Source of the DNA: Tubiluchus corallicola
Taxonomy: Eukaryota > Priapulida > Priapulimorpha > Priapulimorphida > Tubiluchidae
Assembly: GCA_030141605.1 (NCBI GenBank)
Contig: JAQGDQ010000005.1
Span: 1,978,184 to 2,042,183 of the forward strand
Length of the DNA stretch: 64,000 nucleotides
Reading direction: 5' to 3'
The position numbers were made by a program, and so were the translations under genes. This document shows, piece after piece, positions 23,001-35,274 of this stretch (its first letter is position 1; every line of letters starts with the position of its first letter). The notes beneath the pieces are model-generated. The model did not search any database, was not told the origin of the DNA, and was given only the letters and a program-made list of their open reading frames with translations.

Positions 23001-25361
23001 TAACAAACATTCTTTAAAAATTTGCAACACTATTAACATTTATTTGTCACATATTATACCAGTTTTCAATACAAATTTAATTCCCAAAATAATTTACAAT
23101 TAGTATTAAGTTTATAAGATTACAGGTTAAACTACAAAATTAATATAATCTTAGGGCAAGGAGAATAGCTGAATCACCACAGTGCATGCCCAGTAACTGA
23201 AAGAAGCAACACTGAACCTGGTCTAAAAATGGATGACAAACTGCCAAGAAATCTGATTTTAGTTTCTGGATAAACTTTCCAGTTCATGTACTGCCACTAA
23301 TAGCAAGTCATAGCAGTACTGATTATTTGTTTTTGCTTGATTTATACTATTGAAAATGATATAATGCTATGGAAATGATCATCTGCTCTAATAAAGAACA
23401 TGTTAAAGTCATATAAATTACTTGAATTGTTTTTTCACTTCAAAAACATCTAAATTTAGCTTGAAATTCTTTTGAACCTTATTTGTAAACAAAAGTTGAT
23501 TAAATCACTTATATAGCGATTCGAGGTCTATTAAAGGAATGTTTGTTTTAAAATAAGTTTTAGAACACAAAAACTGAAATAAAGCACTCTCAGATGCCTC
23601 CAATATGTCCTCAAATTTAGTAAAATGTGTGGGCAGTCAAAGCTGAAAGCAACCATAATTCAACAAACGAGAAAATAATTACCTCTGCCCATTGAGCAAC
23701 ACAGTTAAGAACACTGACGCAGTTTACACCAAGAGCCATTGAAACAAGTTTTGTTAAAACTCTAACTTTGTATGTCTGTTCACCTAAAAACAAATGAATT
23801 TATTGAAATTTAAATTGTGACAAGCCAAGCTTTTTAGTTTCACTCTGCCTTTATTTATTGAGAGCTTCCCGGTGACATTAGAACAGTGGTAGCCTCCCAC
23901 TATCTCTCTCTCTCTATTTCTCTCCACCTATTGTGCAAAATATCCGAGTAAAGTGCGAAAATGTTACAGTAGATATTATATTTCATACTTTTCTATGAAT
24001 TATATGATGATACACCTAAGGACTTTACTAAACATGATATATATAAGCAAGCAAGCAAGAAAGAATATTTAAATAGTTCAAACATCATTTTTAAAACAAA
24101 AAGTAAATAAAAAGAAATTCCCTGCTTTTTATTTTTATTTTTACAGAGATGCTGGGGCAGCTCTACAGTAAGCTTCAACAGTATTGCATCTTTTGTTATG
24201 GTAAGATACTGTCCTGTTTATATGGATGAATTTTCAATATTACATGTGATATCTCAAGTCAGAATTATTCTAAAATTGTCAGAACTTAAAAAACAAAGGC
24301 AATCACACTTCTACAAGTAATCAATCACATATTATTTATTCTAGCTACCTGAAAATATCATGTTAAAAATATCTTGATGCAATGGATTTTTGGAGCTCTG
24401 GTCAAAATAAGTACAAAGAATCTCCAACAGCTGCAGTTCTTGTATTGCTGTCAACTTCTGCAAAATTACAAAAGCAAGTAATTTATCACAATGCACAAAA
24501 CAATATGCTTTTTTATGCACTATGTTTTCTTTTTTTAATATACTTGCAAACTTTTCTAGTGTTCTTCAAACATCAATGAAAAATACAAATGATGTGTGTG
24601 TATGCCATATCTAAACAAATATGTAATATCATTATCGTAAGCACTCAAAATACGGCACTGCATCTGTTTTTACTTGTGAAACCAGTTTACCTGTAGTTGG
24701 GCAGAGTCCAGTCACAGTCAGACTGGCCTTGAAACACAGGCTTTTTGTTTCAAAAGACAAGGATTATTTTTTATGACATAATTTTGTTGTAGAAAATTTG
24801 TGATGACGAAGAAAGGCAATTTTTAAAGTTTATCTTCAGAATTCTGATTGTTCTGTTTAAAGTCTAACAGTGGACAAATTTTGTCCATGTATCATTTTCA
24901 TTTTTTTATAGTTTGCAAAATTTTGTTCATGATTTAATTTCATGCATGAGTCAAATATTTAAGTCAAATGTGAAGTCAATATTGGACGTTGAATTTTCAT
25001 TTTGTATTCACTATGCACAGTTTAACATGTGAGACCCATGCCGGACATTTATTGAGTTTCTGTGCTGCTAGCAGATAGGTTCAGCTATTCAAAGTAAACA
25101 CACCAACATTACTAATGGTAACTAGAAATGTCAGCAAAATTTTTTATGTATCTTTAAGAAAATTTAGTGAGCCCAGAGCCTTACCCATTTTTCCATTCCT
25201 TCATAGAATACAAATTCCATAACAAGTTCTTGAATAATTTTTTCTGTGTCATCACTTGGATTATCATTTTTGCAGTTAAAATACTGTGTGATATGGTAAA
25301 GTGCTTGATTAGTTGCATGTGGAAACTGTAAACGAAGTAACCTTTGCCGAAGATCACCCAT
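20091..25361 (-). CDS. INTS15: Integrator complex subunit 15 (C7orf26)
   Basis: INTS15 is a subunit of Integrator, the nuclear complex that cleaves nascent RNA at snRNA and paused protein-coding genes. Six exons: 25185-25361, 24349-24457, 23683-23783, 22590-22758, 20205-20676 and, tentatively, 20091-20136. Family marks in order are MGDLRQRLLR (start), ELVMEFVFYEG, TAIQELQLLEILCTYF, TKLVSMALGV, STLIEDYCTMVP, FITAVTNMY, LPGLINWCVMAPS, FSKLHLGILNCLL, EASLDRFGQVLQVSRAT and LCALLPHN. Exon lengths (177, 109, 101, 169, 472, 46) sum to 358 codons including the stop, with matching phases and GT-AG borders. The human protein is about 450 residues and ends in a long proline-rich tail. Here the last exon gives only PHVAVNKLKKLAPF, so either the tail is absent or the last exon is wrong. 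Intron 4 (20677-22589) holds two transposon derivatives. Identity is secure; the last exon is not. Confidence 0.93.
21029..21420 (-). mobile_element. pogo/Tigger-type MITE with transposase tail
   Basis: A 392-bp element flanked by TA on both sides (21027-21028 and 21421-21422). The inverted ends read ccgtattttccc[a/g]tgtat then aagagaccc, 26 of 27 bases matching. Inside, the minus strand encodes PEVIIKSFKKCGISNGMDG, TEDNAIFE, SDSSDDE and EEFNDFYDE before a stop. This is the acidic C-terminal end of pogo/Tigger/Jerky-type DDE transposases. The catalytic core is missing, so this is an internally deleted, non-autonomous copy. The 'tgtataagagaccc' word also recurs inside both ends. It lies in INTS15 intron 4 and is read in the same direction. 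Confidence 0.85.
21490..21960 (-). mobile_element. Decayed Tc1/mariner-like element
   Basis: Inverted repeats at about 21541-21586 and 21902-21950 share 'gctgaaacaatagcgaa' and extend about 45 bp at roughly 80% identity. Between them, the minus strand reads SLDFNLIEHIRTILKDKMDA, matching the 'SPDLNPIEHxWxxLK' block around the last catalytic acidic residue of Tc1-type transposases. Stops follow, so the copy is dead. It lies next to the pogo-type MITE in INTS15 intron 4. Confidence 0.6.
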
Positions 25362-25944
25362 CAGCCGATGTTTATAGCTAAAAATAAATTAAATCAATGA
25401 AAAACCTGAAGTCAGTTTGGCAGGTTAAGCTATTTAATGCCAAAATGAATTACATTAAAATAGATTAGAAAACTGTCTCATATAAGTTATACTAGCCAAA
25501 TTACAATTTTAGCAATTTTGTACAAGAAATGGAGGACAGGCAGCTAAAAAATCTGCCTGAACCCACAAAAATTTGCCTCAAGAATGAGTCAAATGTGGGT
25601 TTAGTTTGTTTATATTACAAGTTATAGCTTTGCCCCAATATTTTGAAGGTAATCAAAGGTATGATGCAAGGTGTACCTCGCTAGAAATCAACAAAAATAA
25701 TTAAAAGACAAAATGTATAGTAGACATCATCCAAAGTATTGTGCGTAACAGCAAGAAAGCAATTTTTTGATAACTGCGAATTGATGCTGCAAATCTCAGC
25801 ACTGAAAGAGTTATACAAAAATTCTGGAGAAAATGAGTAATAATCTTAATTGGTAATGAATAATTTGAATTTTGTACGATAAATTTCGGCAATTAAAATG
25901 ATTTACTTTAGCATAAAACACCACGTAATTTCTGACACCCCCGT

Positions 25945-26062
25945 GTACTGCCAAGCCAGATACTACTCCGTCTTGTACTGCCTCATGTACCTCGGTGTCG
26001 TGTACCCAACTCTGTGTATCAGAGGGGGTAGTACAGTGCATATGGTACACAGCAATCAGTAC
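25945..26062. repeat. Cluster of GTAC palindromes
   Basis: Seven GTAC tetramers fall within about 118 bp (tgtactg, tgtactg, tgtacct, tgtaccc, agtacag, ggtacac, agtacat), against about one per 256 bp by chance. The spacing is roughly 12-30 bp. It may be a decayed minisatellite or a binding-site cluster. It lies about 600 bp upstream of the INTS15 start. Confidence 0.45.
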
Positions 26063-26570
26063 ATGGCAAGGTGGTATACAGCGAGCAAGTAGTGTTTGTA
26101 TACAAAGATGCTAAAAGTTGGGCCTTTTTATTATAGAAAACTAACCTGCTTTCACTTAGCCGGAAACTGCTACTGCCCACGATTTATCGTCCCTCAAATC
26201 TGGGGTTGTATTTGCTAAAATCTTTCCTGTATATCTAGACTATATATGTCAGTAGCTGACCCTCTCGGCTTTTTTGTCGTTTCAAGAGTTCTACGTAATG
26301 CTATAGAAAGAAGAGACTCTTGAAGTAATCTTAGTGCATGCCCAATTCAATATAACCTCTTTAGTTGTATGAAATGGTCATCATATGCCAGTTACGCCTA
26401 TTGGGCAGGCAAACTCTAAAATAAAAGAAATCTACTGTCAATACAGGTAAACACAGCAGTAATCCAACTAGACAATGTTATGCCACTGGACTGTTAGCAC
26501 TACTTCCGAACAAAACTGGTCGTTGTAAAAAAAACTTCACTTTTACAGTTTCACTTTTTTATCTTGCAAA

Positions 26571-26780
26571 ATGTTTCTATGCGACGCCAGCAGCGACGGT
26601 AGCAGCAGCATCAATACGGCCAACCTTAACTACCGCCATGGAGGCGTTGTAGATTCAATAGTTCCCGCTGACTGCTACGACCCGAACGCCTCCACAATGG
26701 AACGCTTTTGCTCAATTGCGCAATTAAAAAAATCTGGGCGAGACGGCTTTGATAGACTGATAGTACGTTTGATGAGTTAA
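26571..26780 (+). CDS. Candidate short ORF or first exon, 69 codons
   Basis: An ATG-to-stop frame that is clearly more GC-rich than its surroundings. The product is serine/asparagine-rich at the start (DASSDGSSSINTANLNY), then GGVVDSIVPADCYDP and RFCSIAQLKKSGRDGFDRLI. A donor-like gtacgt follows the codon for the last I, so it could be a first exon facing away from INTS15. I do not recognise the protein and found no convincing second exon. It could be a micro-ORF in a non-coding transcript. Confidence 0.3.
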   Translation: MFLCDASSDGSSSINTANLNYRHGGVVDSIVPADCYDPNASTMERFCSIAQLKKSGRDGFDRLIVRLMS

Positions 26781-27949
26781 CTAATAGTATGTACTTCTAT
26801 TTGCAACATAGTACATGCAACTGCCAAAGACGATACAGCTATTACAAAATATGTATTTATTTCACACAACTGAATCACAAGCAGACAACATTACAAACAA
26901 AACTTATATTTAAAACGGAAATAAGCGGGGAGTTTTTAACTTGCCTTTAGTTCCTCGGGTATAACTGACTGACTGCAGGCATTTTAGAGTTAGATCATTC
27001 AATATCAGATTTTTTTAATAACTCAGGTCTGTGAGACCGAGTCAGTTACTCTTCATTACCAAATATGTGTTGCAATGTCTGCCAGCTTATTTTCAGATGA
27101 ATGTATCAAAACGTGTGGTTGAATGACTATTTCAGATATCCTATTCTTCACAAAGGAGGATAGCGTTTTGCAGCCTGCAAGCAAACAGCAAAGTAAATAC
27201 AAGGAATCGAAAAATACATAGCAAGAAGAAATATTTATCTTCAGTTGCATAGCTGAGAAGCTTGTGACACAAACACCAACCAACACCCTCATTTATCTCG
27301 GCAAGGTTTTGTCATATTGTGTGGAGCTAGCTGGTCTTCATAAAGAGAAAATCCACATGGATATATACACAACTGTACATGCAATGGGTTCTGACAACAG
27401 TAACAGCTTTGCTGTTAGGCCATTTTTATGATCAAAAATTATCTTACAAACAGGACATTCGCCACTGAAGTGACAGCCTCTATTTTACAAAACACTTCAC
27501 GTTTACGGACTGCAAAGTTAGACCTCGTGTCTTCTATCTATTCAGGTTTTGTTCCAGCTACGCATTGATCTTGCCCACAAGAAAGGTGGCATACTTATTT
27601 GCTGGTGGACGTGATATACTGCATGCGTCCGGTTTTGACTTTGCTGTTGCTGTAATAGGCTGAGCTGTTCTCTAGTTTCTAAGGCTGCCATATAGTTTGA
27701 CAACTGTGTCCACAGTTCCTTACGAGTACATTTCCAGGAAAAATTGGATTCTAGTCACAGCTGAGTAACAACATTTTCAGGAAGTTTTAAAGTAATTATT
27801 AGCTGTACAAAAACCCATGAATCAAATTTTGCTCCCCCACTTTCTACATCTTAAGCACATGTGAAGCAGTTTAGGGAGCCATAGATAAACTGGTGAGCTG
27901 TTTATAATGAAGGTCAATTATCTTCTATTTATTACCAAAACAATCTTTT

Positions 27950-28835
27950 AACAAGTCGAAACAATAGGATACTTAGGGCTCTCACCATGTGGCCGTTTTT
28001 CACTAAGGCTGCTTCTCCAGACAGTTTAGTTCTTAAGAACTACTGTGCATCATCCAGCTCCGGATTTTCGTGGCATGCTGCTGAAAATAAGCTCCCCACA
28101 ACTGTCCTGAAATTAACATTATCAGACAAACAAGTTCAGGCAGTTTAGTAGCTCTAAATTTACGACATGAACAGCTGTGACCTCTATTACTGCATCAAAA
28201 ATTACAATGGGAGCATTATAACTCCGATGTGCCGGAGTAGAAGCAACCTATTCAATGGTAGGGTGCAGTGAGTGGACCTCCAGCATAATATCCACTCCGA
28301 TGGTACACTTGTTATCCAGTGCCAGATGTTCCGATAATAGAGTTCGCCAAAGCAAAAGTTGAAGATAAATCATATCATTGACGACAGGCAACAACAAATT
28401 CAACTTAGTCTTTGTGTTTTGCTTTTACAGTATGAGAAAAGTTAAGCAGTCTTAAAGTTGTTTAAATAGCTCATCGTCTTGGACATCCCAAAGAATCTCC
28501 CCGTAGTGCTCAGAAAAGGTCATGCAAAACATTATAATTTCAGTTTCTATCAAGTTGTAGTAGGACGTACCAATACTTTTGTCCTTCTGATCTTGACCAC
28601 CAGTAGTGCCACCACCATCATTTTCCTGTTGATTCCCCTCACCAGACAGATTCACATCATCAAATGAGGCCTCAGTACTTGGAATCTGTACTCTGAAGCG
28701 AGGTTCATAAGAATCTGACATCCTGCTTGCCCAGAAAAAGCAAAAGCAAAAGGCACACAACCACTGTGGCATACGTTCAAGTATCAAACGAAATTTGTCC
28801 AAGTCAAAAAGCTGAAGAAAAAGAAATTTAAATTC
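27950..28835 (-). pseudogene. Unrecognised decayed coding region
   Basis: The minus strand carries protein-like text broken by stops and shifts: LFDLDKFRLILERMPQWL after a good acceptor (tttcttcag) near 28812, ESYEP-type polar text to 28452, then LLLWRTLLSEHLALDNKCTI, GVDIMLEVHSLHPTIE-stop, VASTPAHRSYNAPIVIFDAV, VVNLELLNCLNLFV-stop, FRTVVGSLFSAACHENPELD, stop, then FLRTKLSGEAALVKNGHMVR. The length and composition look like former protein rather than chance, but I recognise no family. It sits between ECSIT and INTS15, both on the same strand. It may be a processed pseudogene or old transposon protein. Confidence 0.35.
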
Positions 28836-29655
28836 CACTTACTATAACTGGGCTTTGCGCATCATGTCAAAAACTCTCTTTCTTTTTGCTTGTACTTTAC
28901 TTTTCAATAAATTAGACTTAAGGTTATTGTATTATTTTACTATTTTATTTAAAGGTGGTGTCTTGAAGTTCGGTTAGTGTTACTTTGGCAGTTCAGTCAG
29001 TAATAACTTGTCAGCAGTTTCACAAGTTTTTCATTTTGAACAGAGTACTCTCCTGCTGACAAAAGCTTAATATAACTGCATCACTGTGATGCGTAATGGA
29101 GGAACTCGACTATTGGCTTTAAATTTTACATTTTTTGCTAACATCTTTCTGCCATACCTCTCCTATTCCGTACAGACAACTTGAAGAGAAGTCTCCCTCA
29201 TTTACTGAATATCAAGGATTGGAACCTTCACCGTGTGTGTAAGAGTTTCAATCCGACATAATACAGTATGCTCTTATGTAATCGTTCATTTGTTCTCTTC
29301 TGGAATTTCTTTGTTTTATTAAGCAGTATGGTGGTGGTGATTCATAGAGCAGTATAATGTAACCAGTCAGGTATAATAATAACATAAACGCAAAAAAGCT
29401 TTACGAAAAATTTGTATTCTGACCAATGACAGATCATTCCTCAAAATATTTTGCATAATGTAATTCATGAAAATATGACTAGTTCATTTAAGTTTCAGTA
29501 GAATTGACCAAGTCAATTTATACAGTCAATGTTCCCTCTTGTTTACAATGTTTCGACAAAATGTAGATCCTACATTCATAATAATAAAGCCAGAGCAAGT
29601 GTAAATTTCTCAGCTTTACCTTCAACATGATTCAGAGCTGCTGCTTGGATAATTA

Positions 29656-32600
29656 TCATGTTATCTCTAAATCCTCTGGTTTTTCTTCTATAGTTTGTAA
29701 GTCAGCAGGTAAAGTTCTTATTCTAAACACAACTGGTATATTTGCTAACTTAGGATTAGTTCCTTGTAAGATTTTAATCCACGACATTAAAGAATCTCTA
29801 CTACAAGTTCCAGTAACGCACATTGCAAGCACAATTCCATCTTCCTGTTCATGGACTGTAGGTGCAACAACCACTTCTTTCGGTTTTTCGTCTTCGAAAA
29901 ACATATGAAAATCAAACATATCTACAATAAAAAGAGCACAGTTACTACTCTATGTACCACTGTAATAGTAAATATAGTGCAACCAATACTAAAAAACATT
30001 CACTTATTTGATACAGTTCATCACACTGCAAACTGGCATCCAGCACTTGATAACAAAGTTTAGTTATTGTGCTGATAGACAAGACATTATCTCATTATTA
30101 AGAATCATTTCCTGAGATAAGATAATAGGCCCTCAGAAATGTCACAGTCTCTCCGATGTAAATACACGCTCCCTAGATGAAAAAAAAGCAGTGTTCCTGG
30201 TAGCTATCCAAATAATATGCTAACCTAGCATTGCTTAACTTTGACCATTAAGAACGCATTGCAACCACACTTGTGATGCAGTTATTTTGTACAATTTTTT
30301 CGGTAACATCGTAAGAATCTAGTATCATTAGTCTACAGCAAAAAGTTGTTCAGTTATATGATTTATGAAGATGATGAAGGAAATCCTCTATTATTAAAAA
30401 TATTTCTAGGATGAGTTTGCAAATCGAAAAAAGACGAGAAATTTCTCGCCTTATAAAAATTATATTGATTTCACAGAAGTTGGTAGAAAATTATGTGATA
30501 TATCACTGACGTTACCTTTAACAAATATACCATTTAATGGGATGGCTAAGACAAAACAGTCACAATTCAGAATGGAATATTTTGGCCTCATTTTGCGGTT
30601 ATATATTAAAAAGTGCTATAATGCCTTACCATCTCCCTCTGTTTCTTCACTTTCCTGAGAATTACTTGGCACATTGGCGTCTGCATTAAGAACACAATAA
30701 TGCACACATTTCTTGCGCAACCACACAGAAAATACACCATCTACAAACACTGGTTTCTCCTCCGAGTGTTCTGAGAGTAGCCTCTTTTGTTCCGGTGATT
30801 GTGCAGATACCACGTAAGTGTGGTCCATAGCTGTTTCAATATCATCTGTCTGCAAATTCAGTGAAAAGAAAAAAAACAACTTAATTTCAATCAAAAAGTT
30901 AAAAAAATGATTCAAAACCAACTTGGCTATATCATACACATCAATGGTGTTACACTGATTAAGCAGCACTACTGTGCGTCTAAAAGTAAAAACAACCTCA
31001 AGTGAACTGTAAAATGCCAGAATGCAAGAACCTAATAAACAATACACAGGCCATCAATGTTAAGCCCATTTCAGGCAAGCCATCACACTTGAATCAATAA
31101 TATCTACAAGAATAAGAATAAACAAATCAAGCACAAGCCATTCTCTGATGTAAAAAACTTGCCATAATCTCTGTTATATTGAACTAGGATAAAAGAGAAC
31201 AGAAATCTACTGTATGCTTAGCAGAACAATAAAATAAAAATTGAATACATATTAGAAGACCGGCTGACATTGGAAAAAAGCAGTAACTACCAATAAACGA
31301 TACTGAATTTTTAAGATTAAAAAGAGTGAAAAAGTAGCAATTGAAAGCTTCAGTATTTTTAACGAAATTCACAGATAACTAATGACTAATGTGAAATTCA
31401 TACAGGTAGCTTGCAAATCGAATGTGCGTTATGTACATTGTAGTTGAGAAGTTGGTCAGTTCTAGATGTGTAATTTAAATGAAAAATACCTTATGTACTT
31501 CAATTTTATTGCCCATGTCAACTGCCATTCTTTTAAGAGCTAATTTTGCCAGTTCAATGTCGTCAGCTGGCAGTGGTTTAGGAAGAGGAAATGGAGTAAT
31601 GTTTTTAAACTTTGGCATCCAGTAAAACATACGCTGGAATTTCCGCACAGGGTGTCCCGTTGAACCGAAGCGAGCAACCAACATTATACCCAAATCGTCA
31701 TCGGGACAAACACCTGAAAGCAATGAACCGTGTAGGCAAGTGATATAAAGGAAACTGAATACAGAACTTGGTACTTTTGTCATCCAAAAGGGATTATCGG
31801 CAGTTAGAGTGCTATATAAATAGTGAAGTTATGTCAGATTGATGATAACTCTTAATCACAAATGGTCTTTACGAGATGATTTCAAAAACTTAAATTAAAT
31901 GAATAGGAAATATGACATGTTCCTTGTAAAATCATCATTATCTTCATTTTGCAGGAACATTTTTTTACATTAAAAATAGACACCAAATATGATACAATTA
32001 TATTGCTTTTTCACTTTCTTAAAAATTATGCATTCCTTGCTCATTATAAGACTCTCCGCTATAATTCTAAAAAAGAAGTACGTATAATTCTTGCAAAAGC
32101 CTAAATTTTGGGACAGATTTTCAAAAAATAGATAATCTTTCAAAAAGAAGAACAAAATGAATTCATTGGCCATGAAATTCACTTGAAAAGTGGCCACAGT
32201 GACCACTAAAATGCTTATTACTCACAATCACTAAATATTAATGTTACCAAAATGTTTACGAACCATTGTCTTCCATTTTTTCTAATATAGTAATTGCACA
32301 TTCTTGATGTTTTGGATAATGCATGAATTCCGCCTGTAGAAAAATAAAATTAGACCTAACTTTAATTTTTAATATAAAGCAAAGTAGCATGCAGCACAAG
32401 GACAGTGAAAGTAGAATGTAGTTTATTTTTACATGCAACTGGCCTAACTATCACATACTAATTAAGTATATACTTGTTGCAGGTAAAATATAAAAAAGAA
32501 TTTATTTTAAACTCCACAAATGCATTTTGTGCACAGTCAGTAATGCACAAACATTCTACATACTATTGCTTAATGCTTAGCGATGAATAGATTAACAGAT

Positions 32601-34516
32601 TTTTAACAACTATAACAGAATTATCTACAGCAGAATGGCGGGTGATACAATACCCGTAACAGTCGCACACTCATGAAAGACAAAGACAGTGACTGTTCTA
32701 ATAGCATGTAGTTATAGGGACATAAAAACAGAACTCTGTCACAAACAATATCCCATTTCATTAAGTTGGTCTGTGTTTAAACAAAACATTCACACCTTAT
32801 AGACCATTTCATCTTCTTCCAGGAATGTGCTTATTTTTTTTCAAGTCATACAAATGGTTTCAAAATTCAAGTTTTTCTAGAGCTTGTTTGTATATTTTTT
32901 CAGGAAAAATCTGGGTCGATGCCTATGTGGGTCCAGAAAATAAACACTTATTGCGGGGCCCATAAACTTCAGGAAAACCAAACTAGGTTTATTACAACTT
33001 TTATTGAAAAGCTCTTTCCAAAGACGTATAGCACATCATCTACCACGATCTTGTTTTTCAAATCTCAGTTTTACAAGTTTGCAAAAAGACAAAAAATACT
33101 AATTGAAAATAAACCCCCTATGGGACTAAAAACGACTAAAACAGTTTTTTATTTGATACACAATTTGTCACAAAACGTTTAGTAATTGTAGAGAATCATG
33201 TATTATATAAATAAATAACTAAAAATAGTAGTAGATTATTGTAGAATTGCTTTTCTTAATCAATGTACTGAAAATTTCACTTTAAAATGCTCTTGATTTT
33301 ATGTATTAACCTGAAACAAGTTTTTTGGAACCATTTTTCCTTCTGGAAATAGACTAATTAGCTTTTTGTATGTTTCCAAGTCATCATCTACTCCAAACTC
33401 TTCCATTCTTTTCATTGCGGCATAAATGAATTCCACATGACCACGATGATACTTATCTCGCTGTTTGAAAGTTTCAATTGCTCCTATAGCAAAAATTAAT
33501 ATTTGTGCCAACAGATAGTACCACATAAAGTAGCTCATCTAAAGACATATCCATTGCCAAATCTTATCAAATTTTTCAAAAAAAATCTAAAATCTAAGAT
33601 TTTTTTCTCTTAGGAAACTTTTAAACACTGCAGATCATGGTTATAAAAAATATACACTCAGATCCCATGATTTCTTCTTTGCGTGAAATACAATTGCAGT
33701 GGCAATAACTACATGCCAACCTTGTGGTAAAGAAACAAAGAGAAGATGCAAAGAATTGATAAAAAACAAATAATATTAATCTATAATTTTGTCAGCATAT
33801 TTAGGAAATCAACAAATGAAGTCTATGCTATAATAATAATTAAAGATAAAGTAATGTCACGAGATAATTATTGTTAAACACCAAGTCTACTAGTTATTTT
33901 AGGCTGCACTGTAAAAAGCTACCTTGAAAAGTTGCTTTCTTTCGCTGTTTCTTTTCAATGTCGTCAAATAATCTTTGTCGCAGCATAATGCTTTTTTCTT
34001 GCAATTCTGTTTCATATTTTCGATCTTTAAACTGATGAGCAGAAACGTGCACCCAAGCAGCTATAAAAGGCTCAATCTAAAATATAAGAATTGGTAAACT
34101 TTCTACTGATGTTGTTTCCAGGAACATGTAATTCGCTAATAAGCGTGCCTGAAGAATATTAGCACTAACCACGTTTAGATGACACTTAAAATTACTTCAG
34201 TTCTAGCGGAACTCCCTAAAAATGTGATCAAAATTTGGGCATTCGGGTTTATCTGAAATGGAATTCGCCGGTAAAAGATAAACAGTAACTACATAACACA
34301 GGCCTTTGTTGCCTTTTATTTCTTAGAAACATAATATTCTTGCAGGTGAAATTCGACAACAATTCAGCGGGGTCAGACATATACTTTAGAATAAAACTGC
34401 ACTCCAGGTAAATTTCAGACAAAAACAACAGTTTAAGCAATCTATGGAATTACCAAATTGTTCACAGCGAGACTTTGATAACCCATCTTCCAAAGTGTTC
34501 CACTGAGGCGAATCAT
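29656..34516 (-). CDS. ECSIT: ECSIT, mitochondrial complex I assembly / Toll signalling factor
   Basis: ECSIT works in mitochondrial complex I assembly and has been linked to Toll/TRAF6 signalling. Seven exons: 34454-34516, 33923-34076, 33311-33483, 32264-32333, 31490-31713, 30630-30849 and 29656-29921. Lengths (63, 154, 173, 70, 224, 220, 266) sum to 390 codons including the stop, with all phases matching, so the protein is 389 residues (human 431). Family marks are LFDDIEKKQRKKATF, KYHRGHVEFIYAAMKRMEEF, GKMVPKNLFQ, HYPKHQECAITILEKMEDNG, KFQRMFYWMPKFKNITPFPL, PADDIELAKLALKRM, SAQSPEQKRLL, KPVFVDGVFSVWLRKKCVHY, and in the last exon VLAMCVTGTCSRDSLMSWIK then NPKLANIPVVFRI. The start MIRLSGTLWKMGYQ is basic and acid-free, as for a mitochondrial targeting peptide. 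The exon 4 donor is the weak gttcgt, but only that site keeps the frame. Confidence 0.95.
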
Positions 34517-35216
34517 TGCTTTATGATACCACAATTATACCTGGAAAGAAAGTTAACATTTTAGCTTACAATGCTTTTTGCTTGGTTTTTAAATTAACTG
34601 CAGAAGTCAGTGGCGGATAATCTATTAGGCACACTAGGCACCCTTAGCCTTGGGGGCTCCTATTATATGGACTATGGGAAGTCAGTAGGCCATACTAGGC
34701 CTTAATAATTGCACCATAACAGAAGTAACTTAAAATCCAAGCTTTTAATTGTCAATTAATTACAACAATGCACGGAAGCCTGACTAGTTCTGCCTTGATT
34801 AAACCTTTGTAAGCATTCAAATACCGATTTTTAACCGCCCAACTGCAGAAATAATTATTTAGCAAATGCTTCAGTATACTCTGTTAAAGAGTCTGTGTCA
34901 CGTCTAGAGTGCGTATAGAAAACTTCGTGTTGTGCAACAACAACGTGAAAAGACGCGCATTAATTTTTGTCTGTTGATAGAAACAAGCATAAGGGTAACT
35001 GAGAACGAAAAATTTATAGTTATAATCAAAGGTTTAAGGAAAATAATTGCAACAAGTTTATTCAAGAGGGACTAAAAAGAGAAAGATGCAGTCTATTCAG
35101 CTAGTTGAATACACGAGGGTATGAAGGCACTTTCAAACACGTGCTTTGAGCCTATTCAAATTGAAACACACTGGCCTCAGGCCAGTCTAGAAAATGTTTT
35201 ATTTGACGTATTACAT

Positions 35217-35274
<58 letters not shown>

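Noticed and set aside
29627-29908. Plus-strand frame of 93 codons
   Set aside because: It is exactly antisense to the last ECSIT exon, which has clear homology.
32919-33182. Plus-strand frame of 87 codons in an ECSIT intron
   Set aside because: No family resemblance, no splice sites, and AT-rich composition like the intron.
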